NCBI RefSeq assembly: GCF_958295425.1
Contig: NC_081154.1
Span: 14,486,938 to 14,550,937 of the forward strand
DNA: 64,000 bases
Reading direction: 5' to 3'
DNA from: Solea solea
Taxonomy: Eukaryota; Chordata; Actinopteri; Pleuronectiformes; Soleidae
This document shows positions 33,904-48,333 of this stretch, piece by piece; within the stretch, counting starts at the first letter, position 1, and each line of letters starts with the position of its first letter. Below the pieces are notes generated by a model that searched no databases, was not told the DNA's origin, and saw nothing but the letters and a program-made list of their open reading frames with translations. Both the position numbers and the translations under genes were made by a program.

Positions 33904-36900
33904 TTAGTGCCTGCAGCCGCAAGGCATACTAGTCAGAACTCCCTAGAGTTCTCACTAGAATGCATTGCTGCTGCAAGCATCTCTTGTAATCCTGCGCGTT
34001 TATTAGGTGCCTGCAGCCACAAGGCATACTAGTCAGAACTCCTAGAGTTCTCACTAGAATGCATTGTGCTGCGAGCACATCTTGATATTCCAACGGCGTT
34101 TATTCTGCTTGATTTTCCGCTTCCTCCCGTTTTTTGCCGCGCTACTCCTCCCGCAGCTTTGAGAAAACCCCAACACAAGTTACATCAAAACGTGCGCCTT
34201 GACCGGGAATGGTGTGCTATGACTTTTCTAAGACTTTCGCGTAACCATGGCGACAGAAATCGCGAAAATGTAAAATAATTTTCACTCATTTCCACTCACA
34301 CAATAATGGGAAACCGAAAACAACCAAGCCCACTTTGGAGCATCACAGTGTCGTCATACTTTAACGTAGAAACGTGGTTGGAACTTTAAACGGGTCACAA
34401 GACTTGGGACTTTTCTGACCTAAGTCAAAGTTTTGATACATGTTACGGTTTTTAAACAATCGCAGTTTACGTTTTGTACTTTTTTTCGACGTTTTCAGAT
34501 TTTATAATGGGTGTGTATTGCGTTGTGTAGGCGGCAGCTAGAGTGTGCCACTCTAGCGAGATCCAGCAAAATAATCACCAAAAATTTCTAAACAAACTCT
34601 TCTCCTGCCCACAATTTTCAACCTACACTGATAATTTTTACATCAAAATGTTGCCATGGGTGTCGTGTAACCCTGTGTGTGTTTTCATGTTCATATGACT
34701 TGTAGTTTTTCTTAAAATCACCTCAAAGCGCAGACAACTCTGGTCACACTCTCCATTCACTCCCATGTTAAAATGTCTGCTTTTGAGTTCTGGAAAAATC
34801 AAGACGAGGGTGATTTTAAAACTGTGATTTCTCTGTCAATTCACGCCCGTTTGTCACAAATTTAAATGTGGGAGTTGCCGAAAGCCTCCTGACGCTCACA
34901 AACCAAAAATTTTATCTCTATCATCAACCGTTCTTGAAATATGACAATTTTAAAACATGCTGTTTTCTCAGCTTTCTCTGCTGGTTTAGGAGAGATAGGG
35001 ACAGGTGCGTGTGTGTGCGTGTGCGTGCGTGTGTGTGCGTGAAAGGAGAGGGGACTTAGGGAGGGGCGTGTAAGTCTCTCTGTATTGAATTGCTATTCTT
35101 CCACACAAAACTTTGACGTGTAACTCCTCCCACAGTTTTGAGAAAACCCCCACACATGTTATATCAAAACGTGCGCCTTGGCCAGGAATGGTGTGCTATG
35201 TCTTTTCTAAGCGTTTCGAGTAACCATGGCGACAAAAATCGCAAAAAACTGCGATATAACTTCCACATACACATGAATGGGAAACTTTATTTTATTATTA
35301 AATAAAGGGTGACTCCACCAAAAAGTCCTTCCAAGGTGGATTGGATCCAAATAATGTTTCCCAATGACGACACATGCCGCAAGAACTGCAGGCACCCTCG
35401 AAATTTCGGCCACGGAATTGCCACTCTAGTGTTAACTTGTAATCCCCCCTCGCGAAAGTTTGGCACGCTTCTCCTCCCACAGCTTTGAGAAAACCCCCAC
35501 ACATGTTATATCAAAACGTGCGGCTTGGCCGGGAATGGTGTGCTATGATTTTTCTAAGCGTTTCGAGTTACCATGGCGACAAAAATGGCAGAAAACTGCC
35601 GAATCCCTTCCACTCACACAATAATGGGAAATGTGTGTGTGCTGCCTCAGTGACAGACTCTGCTGAGATTCAGAAATAATCAGAGAAATCTCGAAACAAA
35701 CTCTTCTCCTGGCCACAATTTCCAACCTACACTGACAATTTTTACATCAAAACGTTGCCACGGCCGTCCTATAACCCTGTATGTGTTTTCATGTTCATAT
35801 GACTTGTAGTTTTTCTTAAAATCACCTCAAAGCGCAGAGAGTTATGGTCACACTCTGCATCCACCTCAATGTTAAAATGTCTGCTTTGGAGTTGTGGAAA
35901 AATCAAGACGAGGGTGATTTTAAAACTGTGATTTCTCTGTCAATTCAAGCCCGTTTGTCACAAATTTTGAGATGGGAGTTGCCGAAAGCCTCCTGACGCT
36001 CACAAACCAAAAATGATATCTCTATCATCAACCGTTCTTGAAATATGACAACTTTAAAACATGCTGTTTTCTCTGCTTTCTCTGCTGGTTTTGGAGAGAT
36101 AGGGACAGGTGCGTGCGTGTGCGTGCGTGTTTGGTGTGTGCGTGTGTGTGCGTGCGCGTGTGTAAGGAGAAGAGGGGACTAGGGGAGGGGCTTAACAGTC
36201 TCTCTCTGTATTATTCCACCCAAAACTTTGACGTGTAACTCCTCCCACAGTTTTGAGAAAACCCCCACACATGTTATATCAAAACGTGCGTCTTGACCGG
36301 GACTTGTGTGCTATGACTATTTCAAAGTGTTTCAAGTAACCATGGCGACAAAAATCGCAAAAAACTGCGATATAACTTCCACATACACATGAATGGGAAA
36401 ATTTGAAAGGATGACTCCACCAAAAAGTCCTTCCAAGGTGGATTGGATCCAAATAATGTTTCCCAATGACGACACATGCCGCAAGAACTGCAGGCACCCT
36501 CGAAATTTCGGCCACGGAATTGCCACTCTAGTTCCGCTTATTATTCCTCATCCTCCCGTTTTTCGCCGCGCTACTCCTCCCGCAGCTTTGAGAAAACCCC
36601 AACACAAGTTACATCAAAACGTGCGCCTTGACCGGGAATGGTGTGCTATGACTTTTCTAAGACTTTCGCGTAACCATGGCGACAGAAATCGCGAAAATGT
36701 AAAATAATTTTCACTCATTTCCACTCACACAATAATGGGAAACCGAAAACAACCAAGCCCACTTTGGAGCATCACAGTGTCGTCATACTTTAACGTAGAA
36801 ACGTGGTTGGAACTTTAAACGGGTCACAAGACTTGGGACTTTTCTGACCTAAGTCAAAGTTTTGATACATGTTACGGTTTTTAAAAAATCGCAGTTTACG

Positions 36901-39900
36901 TTTTGTACTTTTTTTCGACGTTTTCAGATTTTATAATGGGTGTGTATTGCGTTGTGTAGGCGGCAGCTAGAGTGTGCCACTCTAGCGAGATCCAGCAAAA
37001 TAATCACCAAAAATCTCGAAACAAACTCTTCTCCTGCCCACAATTTTCAACCTACACTGATAATTTTTACATCAAAATGTTGCCATGGGTGTCGTGTAAC
37101 CCTGTGTGTGTTTTCATGTTCATATGACTTGTAGTTTTTCTTAAAATCACCTCAAAGCGCAGACAACTCCAGTCACACTCTACATTCACTCCCATGTTAA
37201 AATGTCTGCTTTTGAGTTCTGGGAAAATCAAGACGAGGGTGATTTTAAAACTGTGATTTCTCTGTCAATTCTTGCCCGTTTGTCACAAATTTAAATGTGG
37301 GAGTTGCCGAAAGCCTCCTGACGCTCACAAACCAAAAATTTTATCTCTATCATCAACCGTTCTTGAAATATGACAATTTTAAAACATGCTGTTTTCTCAG
37401 CTTTCTCTGCTGGTTTAGGAGAGATAGGGACAGGTGCGTGCGTGTGCGTGCGTGTTTGGTGTGTGCGTGTGTGTGCGTGCGTGTGTGTAAGGAGAAGAGG
37501 GGACTAGGGGAGGGGCTTATCAGTCTCTCTCTGTATTATTCCATACAAAACTTTGACGTGTAACTCCTCCCACAGTTTTGAGAAAACCCCCACACATGTT
37601 ATATCAAAACGTGCGTCTTGACCGGGACTTGTGTGCTATGACTATTTCCAAGTGTTTTAAGTAACCATGGCGACAAAAATCGCAAAAAACTGCGATATAA
37701 CTTCCACATACACATGAATGGGAAAATTTGAAAGGGTGACTCCACCAAAAAGTCCTTCCAAGGTGGATTGGATCCAAATAATGTTTCCCAATGACGACAC
37801 ATGCCGCAAGAACTGCAGGCACCCTCGAAATTTCGGCCACGGAATTGCCACTCTAGTGTTAACTTGTAATCCCCCCTCGCGAAAGTTTGGCACGCTTCTC
37901 CTCCCACAGTTTTGAGAAAACCCCCACACATGTTATATCAAAACGTGCGGCTTGGCCGGGAATGGTGTGCTATGATTTTTCTAAGCGTTTCGAGTTACCA
38001 TGGCGACAAAAATGGCAGAAAACTGCCGAATCACTTCCACTCACACAATAATGGGAAATGTGTGTGTGCTGCCTCAGTGACAGACTCTGCTGAGATTCAG
38101 AAATAATCAGAGAAATCTCGAAACAAACTCTTCTCCTGCCCACAATTTCCAACCTACACTGACAATTTTTACATCAAAACGTTGCGATGGCCGTCCTCTA
38201 ACCCTGTATGTGTTTTCATGTTCATATGACTTGTAGTTTTTCTTTAAATCACCTCAAAGCGCAGAGAGTTATGGTCACACTCTCCATTCACTCCCATGTT
38301 AAAATGTCTGCTTTTGAGTTCTGGAAAAATCAAGACGAGGGTGATTTTAAAACTGTGATTTCTCTGTCAATTCAAGCCCGTTTGTCACAAATTTTGAGAT
38401 GGGAGTTGCTGAAAGCCTCCTGACGCTCACAAACCAAAAATTGTATCTCTATCGTCAACCGTTCTTGAAATATGACAACTTTAAAACATGCTGTTTTCTC
38501 TGCTTTCTCTGCTGGTTTTGGAGAGATAGGGACAGGTGCGTGCGTGTGCGTGCGTGTTTGGTGTGTGCGTGTGTGTGCGTGCATGTGTGTAAGGAGAAGA
38601 GGGGACTAGGGGAGGGGCTTATCAGTCTCTCTCTGTATTATTCCATACAAAACTTTGACGTGTAACTCCTCCCACAGTTTTGAGAAAACCCCCACACATG
38701 TTATATCAAAACGTGCGTCTTGACCGGGACTTGTGTGCTATGACTATTTCAAAGTGTTTCAAGTAACCATGGCGACAAAAATCGCAGAAAAATGCGATAT
38801 AACTTCCACATACACATGAATGGGAAAATTTGAAAGGGTGACTCCACCAAAAAGTCCTTCCAAGGTGGATTGGATCCAAATAATGTTTCCCAATGACGAC
38901 ACATGCCGCAAGAACTGCAGGCACCCTCGAAATTTCGGCCACGGAATTGCCACTCTAGTTAGTGCCTGCAGCCGCAAGGCATACTAGTCAGAACTCCCTA
39001 GAGTTCTCACTAGAATGCATTGCTGCTGCAAGCATCTCTTGTAATCCTGCGCGTTTATTCCGCTTATTATTCCTCATCCTCCCGTTTTTCGCCGCGCTAC
39101 TCCTCCCGCAGCTTTGAGAAAACCCCAACACAAGTTATATCAAAACGTGCGCCTTGACCGGGAATGGTGTGCTATGACTTTTCTAAGACTTTCGCGTAAC
39201 CATGGCGACAGAAATCGCGAAAATGTAAAATAATTTCCACTCACACAATAATGGGAAACCGAAAAAAACCAAGCCCACTTTGAAACATCACAGTGTCGTC
39301 ATACTTTAACGCAGAAACGTGGTTGGAACTTTAAACGGGTCACAAGACTTGGGACTTTTCTGACCTAAGTCGACATTGTGATCCATGTTACGGTTTTTAA
39401 ACAATCGCAGTTTACGTTTTGTACTTTTTTTTTACGTTTTCAGATTTTATAATGATTGTGTGAGTGGTCTGTGAAGTGTGTGGGCGGATCGCTAGAGTGG
39501 CCCACTCTAGCGAGATCCAGCAAAATAATCACCAAAAATTCCTAAACAAACTCCTCTCCTGCCCACAATTTCCAACCTACACTGATAATTTTTACATCAA
39601 AACGTTGCCATGGGTGTCGTGTAACCCTGTGTGTGTTTTCATGTTCATATGACTTGTAGTTTTTCTTAAAATCACCTCAAAGCGCAGACAACTCTGGTCA
39701 CACTCTCCATTCACTCCCATGTTAAAATGTCTGCTTTGGAGTTGTGGAAAAATCAACCCGAGGGTGATTTTAAAACTGTGATTTCTCAGTCAATTCAAGC
39801 CCGTTTGTCACAAATTTAAATGTGGGAGTTGCTGAAAGCCTCCTGACGCTCACAAACCAAGAATTGTATCTCTATCATCAACCGTTCTTGAAATATGACA

Positions 39901-42900
39901 ACTTTAAAACATGCTGTTTTCTCTGTTCTCAGAGGTTTAGGAGAGATAGGGACAGGTGCGTGCGTGCGTGTGCGTGCGTGTTTGGTGTGTGCGTGTGTGT
40001 GCGTGCGTGTGTGTAAGGAGAAGAGGGGACTAGGGGAGGGGCTTATCAGTCTCTCTCTGTATTATTCCATACAAAACTTTGACGTGTAACTCCTCCCACA
40101 GTTTTGAGAAAACCCCCACACATGTTATATCAAAACGTGCGTCTTGACCGGGACTTGTGTGCTATGACTATTTCCAAGTGTTTTAAGTAACCATGGCGAC
40201 AAAAATCGCAAAAAACTGCGATATAATACACATGAATGGGAAACTTTATTTTATTATTAAATAAAGGGTGACTCCACCGAAAAGTCCTTCCAAGGTGGAT
40301 TGGATCCAAATAATGTTTCCCAATGACGACACATGCCGCAAGAACTGCAGGCACCCTCGAAATTTCGGCCACGGAATTGCCACTCTAGTGTTAACTTGTA
40401 ATCCCCCCTCGCGAAAGTTTGGCACGCTTCTCCTCCCACAGCTTTGAGAAAACCCCCACACATGTTATATCAAAACGTGCGGCTTGGCCGGGAATGGTGT
40501 GCTATGATTTTTCTAAGCGTTTCGAGTTACCATGGCGACAAAAATGGCAGAAAACTGCCGAAATCACTTCCACTCACACAATAATGGGAAATGTGTGTGT
40601 GCTGCCTCAGTGACAGACTCTGCTGAGATTCAGAAATAATCAGAGAAATCTCGAAACAAACTCTTCTCCTGCCCACAATTTTCAACCTACACTGATAATT
40701 TTTACATCAAAATGTTGCCATGGGTGTCGTGTAACCCTGTGTGTGTTTTCATGTTCATATGACTTGTAGTTTTTCTTAAAATCACCTCAAAGCGCAGACA
40801 ACTCTGGTCAAAGCTCGCATAGGCTCGCATGTTAAAAGTCTGCTTTGGAGTTGTGGAAAAATCAACCCGAGGGTGATTTTAAAACTGTGATTTCTCTGTC
40901 AATTCAATCCCGTTTGTCACAAATTTAAATGTGGGAGTTGCTGAAAGCCTCCTGACGCTCACAAACCAAAAATTGTATCTCTATCATCAACCGTTCTTGA
41001 AATATGACAACTTTAAAACATGCTGTTTTCTCTGCTTTCTCTGCTGGTTTTGGAGAGATAGGGACAGGTGCGTGCGTGTGCGTGCGTGTTTGGTGTGTGC
41101 GTGTGTGTGCGTGTGTGTGTGTAAGGAGAAGAGGGGACTAGGGGAGGGGCTTATCAGTCTCTCTGTATTCTTCCATACAAAACTTTGACGTGTAACTCCT
41201 CCCACAGTTTTGAGAAAACCCCCACACATGTTATATCAAAACGTGCGTCTTGACCGGGACTTGTGTGCTATGACTATTTCAAAGTGTTTCAAGTAACCAT
41301 GGCGACAACAATCGCAAAAAACTGCGATATAATACACATGAATGGGAAACTTTATTTTATTATTAAATAAAGGGTGACTCCACCAAAAAGTCCTTCCAAG
41401 GTGGATTGGATCCAAATAATGTTTCCCAATGACGACACATGCCGCAAGAACTGCAGGCACCCTCGAAATTTCGGCCACGGAATTGCCACTCTAGTGTTAA
41501 CTTGTAATCCCCCCTCGCGAAAGTTTGGCACGCTTCTCCTCCCACAGTTTTGAGAAAACCCCCACACATGTTATATCAAAACGTGCGGCTTGGCCGGGAA
41601 TGGTGTGCTATGATTTTTCTAAGCGTTTCGAGTTACCATGGCGACAAAAATGGCAGAAAACTGCCGAATCACTTCCACTCACACAATAATGGGAAATGTG
41701 TGTGCTGCATCAGTGACAGACTCTGCTGAGATTCAGCAAAATAATCAGAGAAATCTCGAAAACAAACTCTTCTCCTGCCCACAATTTCCAACCTACACTG
41801 ACAATTTTTACATCAAAACGTTGCCATAGTCGTCCTCTAACCCTGTATGTGTTTTCATGTTCATATGACTTGTAGTTTTTCTTTAAATCACCTCAAAGCG
41901 CAGAGAGTTATGGTCACAGTCTCCATTCACTCCCATGTTAAAATGTCTGCTTTGGAGTTGTGGAAAAATCAAGACGAGGGTGATTTTAAAACTGTGATTT
42001 CTCAGTCAATTCAAGCCCGTTTGTCACAAATTTTGTGATGGGAGTTGCTGAAAGCCTCCTGACGCTCACAAACCGAAAATTGTATCTCTATCATCAACCG
42101 TTCTTGAAATATGACAACTTTAAAACATGCTGTTTTCTCTGCTTTCTCTGCTGGTTTTGGAGAGATAGGGACAGGTGCGTGCGTGTGCGTGCGTGTTTGG
42201 TGTGTGCGTGTGTGTGCGTGCGTGTGTGTAAGGAGAAGAGGGGACTAGGGGAGGGGCTTATCAGTCTCTCTCTCTATTATTCCACACAAAACTTTGACGT
42301 GTAACTCCTCCCACAGTTTTGAGAAAACCCCCACACATGTTATATCAAAACGTGCGTCTTGACCGGGACTTGTGTGCTATGACTATTTCAAAGTGTTTCA
42401 AGTAACCGTGGCGACAACAATCGCAAAAAACTGCGATATAACTTCCACATACACATGAATGGGAAACTTTATTTTATTATTAATTATTTTATTATTAAAT
42501 AAAGGGTGACTCCACCAAAAAGTCCTTCCAAGGTGGATTGGATCCAAATAATGTTTCCCAATGACGACACATGCCGCAAGAACTGCAGGCACCCTCGAAA
42601 TTTCGGCCACGGAATTGCCACTCTAGTGTTAACTTGTAATCCCCCCTCGCGAAAGTTTGGCACGCTTCTCCTCCCACAGTTTTGAGAAAACCCCCACACA
42701 TGTTATATCAAAACGTGCGGCTTGGCCGGGAATGGTGTGCTATGATTTTTCTAAGCGTTTCGAGTTACCATGGCGACAAAAATGGCAGAAAACTGCCGAA
42801 TCACTTCCACTCACACAATAATGGGAAATGTGTGTGTGCTGCCTCAGTGACAGACTCTGCTGAGATTCAGAAATAATCAGAGAAATCTCGAAACAAACTC

Positions 42901-43720
42901 TTCTCCTGCCCACAATTTCCAACCTACACTGACCATTTTTACATCAAAACGTTGCGATGGCCGTCCTCTAACCCTGTATGTGTTTTCATGTTCATATGAC
43001 TTGTAGTTTTTCTTTAAATCACCTCAAAGCGCAGAGAGTTATGGTCACACTCTGCATCCACCTCAATGTTAAAATGTCTGCTTTGGAGTTGTGGAAAAAT
43101 CAAGACGAGGGTGATTTTAAAACTGTGATTTCTCTGTCAATTCAAGCCCGTTTGTCACAAATTTTGAGATGGGAGTTGCTGAAAGCCTCCTGACGCTCAC
43201 AAACCAAAAATGATATCTCTATCATCAACCGTTCTTGAAATATGACAACTTTAAAACATGCTGTTTTCTCTGCTTTCTCTGCTGGTTTTGGAGAGATAGG
43301 GACAGGTGCGTGCGTGTGCGTGCGTGTTTGGTGTGTGCGTGTGTGTGCGTGCGCGTGTGTAAGGAGAAGAGGGGACTAGGGGAGGGGCTTATCAGTCTCT
43401 CTCTGTATTCTTCCATACAAAACTTTGACGTGTAACTCCTCCCACAGTTTTGAGAAAACCCCCACACATGTTATATCAAAACGTGCGTCTTGACCGGGAC
43501 TTGTGTGCTATGACTATTTCCAAGTGTTTTAAGTAACCATGGCGACAAAAATCGCAGAAAAATGCGATATAATACACATGAATGGGAAACTTTGAAAGGG
43601 TGACTCCACCAAAAAGTCCTTCCAAGGTGGATTGGATCCAAATAATGTTTCCCAATGACGACACATGCCGCAAGAACTGCAGGCACCCTCGAAATTTCGG
43701 CCACGGAATTGCCACTCTAG
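33904..43720 (+). repeat. Right monomer array, eight short monomers
   Basis: Monomer ends at 35429, 36531, 37856, 38958, 40388, 41494, 42626 and 43720, giving lengths 1526, 1102, 1325, 1102, 1430, 1106, 1132 and 1094 bp in the order A-B-A-B-A-B-B-B. The first has two hairpin units (about 33905-34085). The third starts directly at TTCCGCTTATT with no hairpin. Type-B members begin TGTTAACTTGTAATCC. All are in the same orientation as the Rep gene. Confidence 0.85.
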
Positions 43721-45187
43721 TTAGTGCCTGCAGCCGCAAGGCATACTAGTCAGAACTCCCTAGAGTTCTCACTAGAATGCATTGCTGCTGCAAGCATCTC
43801 TTGTAATCCTGCGCGTTTATTCCGCTTATTATTCCTCATCCTCCCGTTTTTCGCCGCGCTACTCCTCCCGCAGCTTTGAGAAAACCCCAACACAAGTTAC
43901 ATCAAAACGTGCGCCTTGACCGGGAATGGTGTGCTATGACTTTTCTAAGACTTTCGCGTAACCATGGCGACACAAATCGCGAAAATGTAAAATAATTTCC
44001 ACTCACACAATAATGGGAAACCGAAAAAAACCAAGCCCACTTTGGAGCATCACAGTGTCGTCATACTTTAACGCAGAAACGTGATTGTTACTTTAAACGG
44101 GTCACAAGACTTGGGACTTTTCTGACCTAAGTCGACATTTTGATCCATGTTACGGTTTTTAAACAATCGCAGTTTACGTTTTGTACTTTTTTTTTACGTT
44201 TTCAGATTTTATAATGATTGTGTGTGTGGTCTGGAAAGTGTGGGGGCGGATCGCTAGAGTGTGCCACTCTAGCGAGATCCAGCAAAATAATCACCAAAAA
44301 TCTCTAAACAAACTCTTCTCCTGCCCACAATTTCCAACCTACACTGATAATTTTTACATCAAAATGTTGCCATGGGTGTCGTGTAACCCTGTGTGTGTTT
44401 TCATGTTCATATGACTTGTAGTTTTTCTTTAAATCACCTCAAAGCGCAGACAACTCTGGTCACACTCTCCATTCACTCCCATGTTAAAATGTCTGCTTTG
44501 GAGTTGTGGAAAAATCAAGACGAGGGTGATTTTAAAACTGTGATTTCTCAGTCAATTCAAGCCCGTTTGTCACAAATTTAAATTTGGGAGTTGCTGAAAG
44601 CCTCCTGACGCTCACAAACCAAAAATTGTATCTCTATCATCAACCGTTCTTGAAATATGACAACTTTAAAACATGCTGTTTTCTCTGTTCTCAGAGGTTT
44701 AGGAGAGATAGGGACAGGTGCGTGTGTGTGCGTGTGTGTGCGTGTGTAAGGAGAAGAGGGGACTTAGGGAGGGGCTTGTAATAAGTCTCTCTGTATTGAA
44801 TTGCTATTCTTCCACGCAAAACTTTGGCGCGCTACTCCTCCCACAGTTTTAAGAACACCCCCACACATGTTATATCAAAACGTGCGCCTTGGCCAGGAAT
44901 GGTGTGCTATGTCTTTTCTAAGCGTTTCGAGTAACCATGGCCACAGAAATCGTAAAAAACTGCGAAATAACCTCCACTCACACAATAATGGGAAATGTGT
45001 GCGCTGCTTCAGTGACGGACTCTGCTGAGATTCACAAATAATCAGAGAAATCTCTAAACAAACTCTTCTCCTGCCCACAATTTCCAACCTACACTGACAA
45101 GTTTTACACTAAAACGTGGCCATGGTTGTCGTCTAACCCTGTGTGTTTTTTAATTTTCATATGACATGTAGTTTTTCTTAAAATCAC

Positions 45188-45857
45188 CTACATCCATATA
45201 TATGTATATATATACACACACATGTATTTGTGTGTGTATATATATGTATGTATATATGTGTGTCTGTGTGTATATGTGTATATATGTATATGTGTGTGTA
45301 TGTATATGTGTGTGTGTGTATATATATATATATGTTCATTAATGTGAATATGAAACCAATTAATCACACATACACAGACAGACTGCAATTGTATAGATGT
45401 TCATCAATGCCCCCTGTGTAGATATACAGTATGTGTGTATATATGTTCATTAATGTGAACCCCCCTCTCTGTGTGTGTGTGTGTGTGTATATGTGTATAT
45501 GTGTTCATCAATGTTAATATATAAAAACGATTAATCAAAATCAGTTAAATGTAAACGTTAGTGCTCTTTATTCAGAAAACCCTCATGTCACATCTGCATT
45601 TCAGGATCTGGTTATAATAGACACAGATTAAATGTTAAATGTAAATATTTCAATATTTATCAACACAGTAACAGTGTTACACATATTACTAGCTGTAAAC
45701 ACTCAGCATTAGAAAAATAGTTTGGTGCTTACTTATATCCTAAACATAAGGAGTAAACATCAATAATCATCACTTTAAAAGTTACATGTTTTTGGTGTGT
45801 GTTCTATAATACTAAGGTGGTGGATTGATGTTCATGGAGAGGTTATTGTGTTAACTA

Positions 45858-45897
<40 letters not shown>

Positions 45898-45913
45898 AAG
45901 AGCTGATTATATT
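45188..45913 (+). mobile_element. TG/TA tracts and fold-back arm insertion (copy B)
   Basis: Counterpart of 11490-12215; it interrupts the type-B monomer sequence at the same base. Confidence 0.65.
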
Positions 45914-46233
45914 CTGGTCACAGCCTCCATTCACTTACATGTTAAATGTCTGCTTTGGAGTTTTGCAAAAATGATTTTAAAACTGTGATTTCTCTGTCAA
46001 TTTTTGTTTGTCACAAACTTAAATGTGGCAGCTGCCGAAAGCCTCCTGACGCTCACAAACCAAAAATTTTATCTCTATCATCAACCGTTCTTAAAATATG
46101 ACAACTTTAAAACATGCTGTTTTCTCTGCTTCTCAGAGATTTGGGAGAACTGCAGGTGTGTGTGTGTAATTGTCTCTGCATGTGTGTGTGTGGCAGAGGG
46201 TGTGCTGTTCAAATCATCACAACACCACAGTGT

Positions 46234-46458
46234 CACACTGTGATTGGTCAATGCTTGAAGCTTCTAGCAGTTTCTATGAAAGTTAGGCAGAGGTGTCTGT
46301 GTGTGTGTGTGTGCTTGGCAGAGGGTGTGTCGTTCAATCTTCAATCTCTCTGTATGTGTGTGGCAGAGGGTGTGGTGCTCAATCATCACACCGCCTTCAC
46401 GTCACTGTGATTGGTCAGTGCTTGAAGCTCCCGCCTCCCTACTATAAATAACCTGGAC
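46234..46458 (+). promoter_or_regulatory. Core promoter of the transposon gene (copy B)
   Basis: TATAAATA at 46443-46450, inverted CCAAT at 46410-46414. First non-coding exon is about 46473-46625, ending at CTG|GTGAGT. Confidence 0.65.
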
Positions 46459-46667
46459 CCGCTGGCATCGCCCCCTTTGCTTCTAGCAGTTTCTGTGAAA
46501 GGCATTGGATTTGTTGGATAACTTTGTTGGAGACTTTGGAATACCTTTTTGGACCATTTCATCGAATCTACATCGTTTGAGGACATTACCGGATCTCTTC
46601 CCGACCTTCTTCAGCTTAACAACTGGTGAGTTATCTTATTAATTAAGTAATTTGGTTTTGTGTGTCG

Positions 46668-47216
46668 ATGGACTGCGGTGTGTTTTTTTTTTTTTTCTTC
46701 GCGGGCTTCGCTGGCTTCATGTGTGTGTGCGTGTGTGAGAGAAATGCTCTTAATGTGGCCGGTTCATTTGAAATTGTTGTAATATTGTGTGGGAAGTTAC
46801 TGCTTTTCAGTTTAATGTGTGTTGTTGTAGAGTTTTAATCCGAGTGTATTTTAAAGTCGTGCTAGAGTCATGGACTGCGCTGTGTTTTTTTTTTTTTTTT
46901 TTCGCGGGGTTCGCTGGCTTCATGTGTGTGTGCGTGTGTGAGAGAAATGCTCTTAATGTGGCCGGTTCATTTGAGATTGTTGTAATATTGTGTGGGAAGT
47001 TACTGCTTTTCAGTTTAATGTCTGTTGTTGTAGAGTTTTAATCCGAGTGTATTTTAAAGTCGTGCTAGAGTCGATGGACTGCGGTGTGTTTTGTTTTTTT
47101 TCGGGCTTCGCTGGCTTCATGTGTGTGTGCTTGTGAGAGAAATGCTCTTAATGTGGCCGGTTCATTTGAGATTGTTGTAATATTGTGTGGGAAGTTACTG
47201 CTTTTCAGTTTAATGT
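46668..47216 (+). repeat. Three ~203-bp tandem repeats in intron 1 (copy B)
   Basis: Same units and poly-T lengths as at 12970-13518. Confidence 0.85.
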
Positions 47217-48291
47217 CAATGTCAATCAATGTGAATATGAAACCAATAATCACACATACACAGACATACTGCAATTGTATAGATGTTCATCAATGCCCCC
47301 TGTGTAGATATACAGTATGTGTGTATGTTCATTAATGTGAACCGTGTGTGTGTGTGTGTGTGTGTGTTCATCAATGTGAATATAAAAACGATTAATCAAA
47401 ATCAGTTAAATGTAAACGTTAGTGCTCTTTATTCAGAAAACCCTCACTTCACATCTGCATTTCAGGATCTGGTTATTATAGACACAGATTAAATGTTAAA
47501 TGTAAATATTTCAATATTTATCAACACAGTAACAGTGTTACACATATAACTAGCTGTAAACACTCAGCATTAGAAAAATAGTTTGGTGCTTACTTATACC
47601 CTAAACATAAGGAGTAAACATTAATAATCATCACTTTAAAAGTTACATGTTTTTCGTGTGTGTTCTATAATACTAAGGTGGTGGATTGATGTTCATGGAG
47701 AGGTTATTGTGTTAACTATATCATTATTATTATTATTATTATTATTATTAATAATAATAAGAGCTGATTATATACTGTGATTATAAATCCTGTAGTATGT
47801 GATGTTTGTAATTGCAGTATTAGGTGAGACTCACCATTGTTGATTATAAATGTTTACTCCTTATGTTTAGGATATAAGTAAGCACTAAACCAACATATGT
47901 ATTTTTCTAATGCTGAGTGTTGTTACTGTGATTATAAATATTGAAATATTCATATTTAACAGTTAATCTGTGTCTATAATAACCAGATCCTGAAATGTAG
48001 ATGTGACATGAGGGTTTTCTGAATAAAGAGCACATTTAACTGATTTTGATTAATCATTTTTATATTCACGTTGATGAACGTGTGTGTATGTATATGTATA
48101 TATGTGTGCGTGTGTATATGTTTATATGTGTGTGTGTGTATGTATATGTGTGTGTATATATGTTCATCAATGTGAATATGAAACCAATTAATCACACATA
48201 CACAGACAGACTGCAATTGTATAGATGCTCATCAATGCCCCCTGTGTAGATATACAGTATGTGTGTATATATGTTCATTAATGAGAACCCC

Positions 48292-48333
<42 letters not shown>

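Larger units (their letters stand above)
8786..42483 (+). repeat. 33,698-bp tandem duplication, copy A
   Basis: From 8786 onward each feature recurs 33,698 bp downstream (42484 onward). Frames, introns, splice sites, poly-T, (TG)n and (TA)n lengths agree wherever I compared them, and the 2,358-codon frame translates identically. Identity begins at 8786/42484; to the left the two regions are only homologous monomers with several differences. Confidence 0.9.

Noticed and set aside
5787..43739. Repeated minus-strand 60-110-codon frames starting MAEISRVPAVLAACVV in most monomers
   Set aside because: They recur because the monomers are near-identical, their ends shift with small indels, and no promoter, domain or codon bias supports them.
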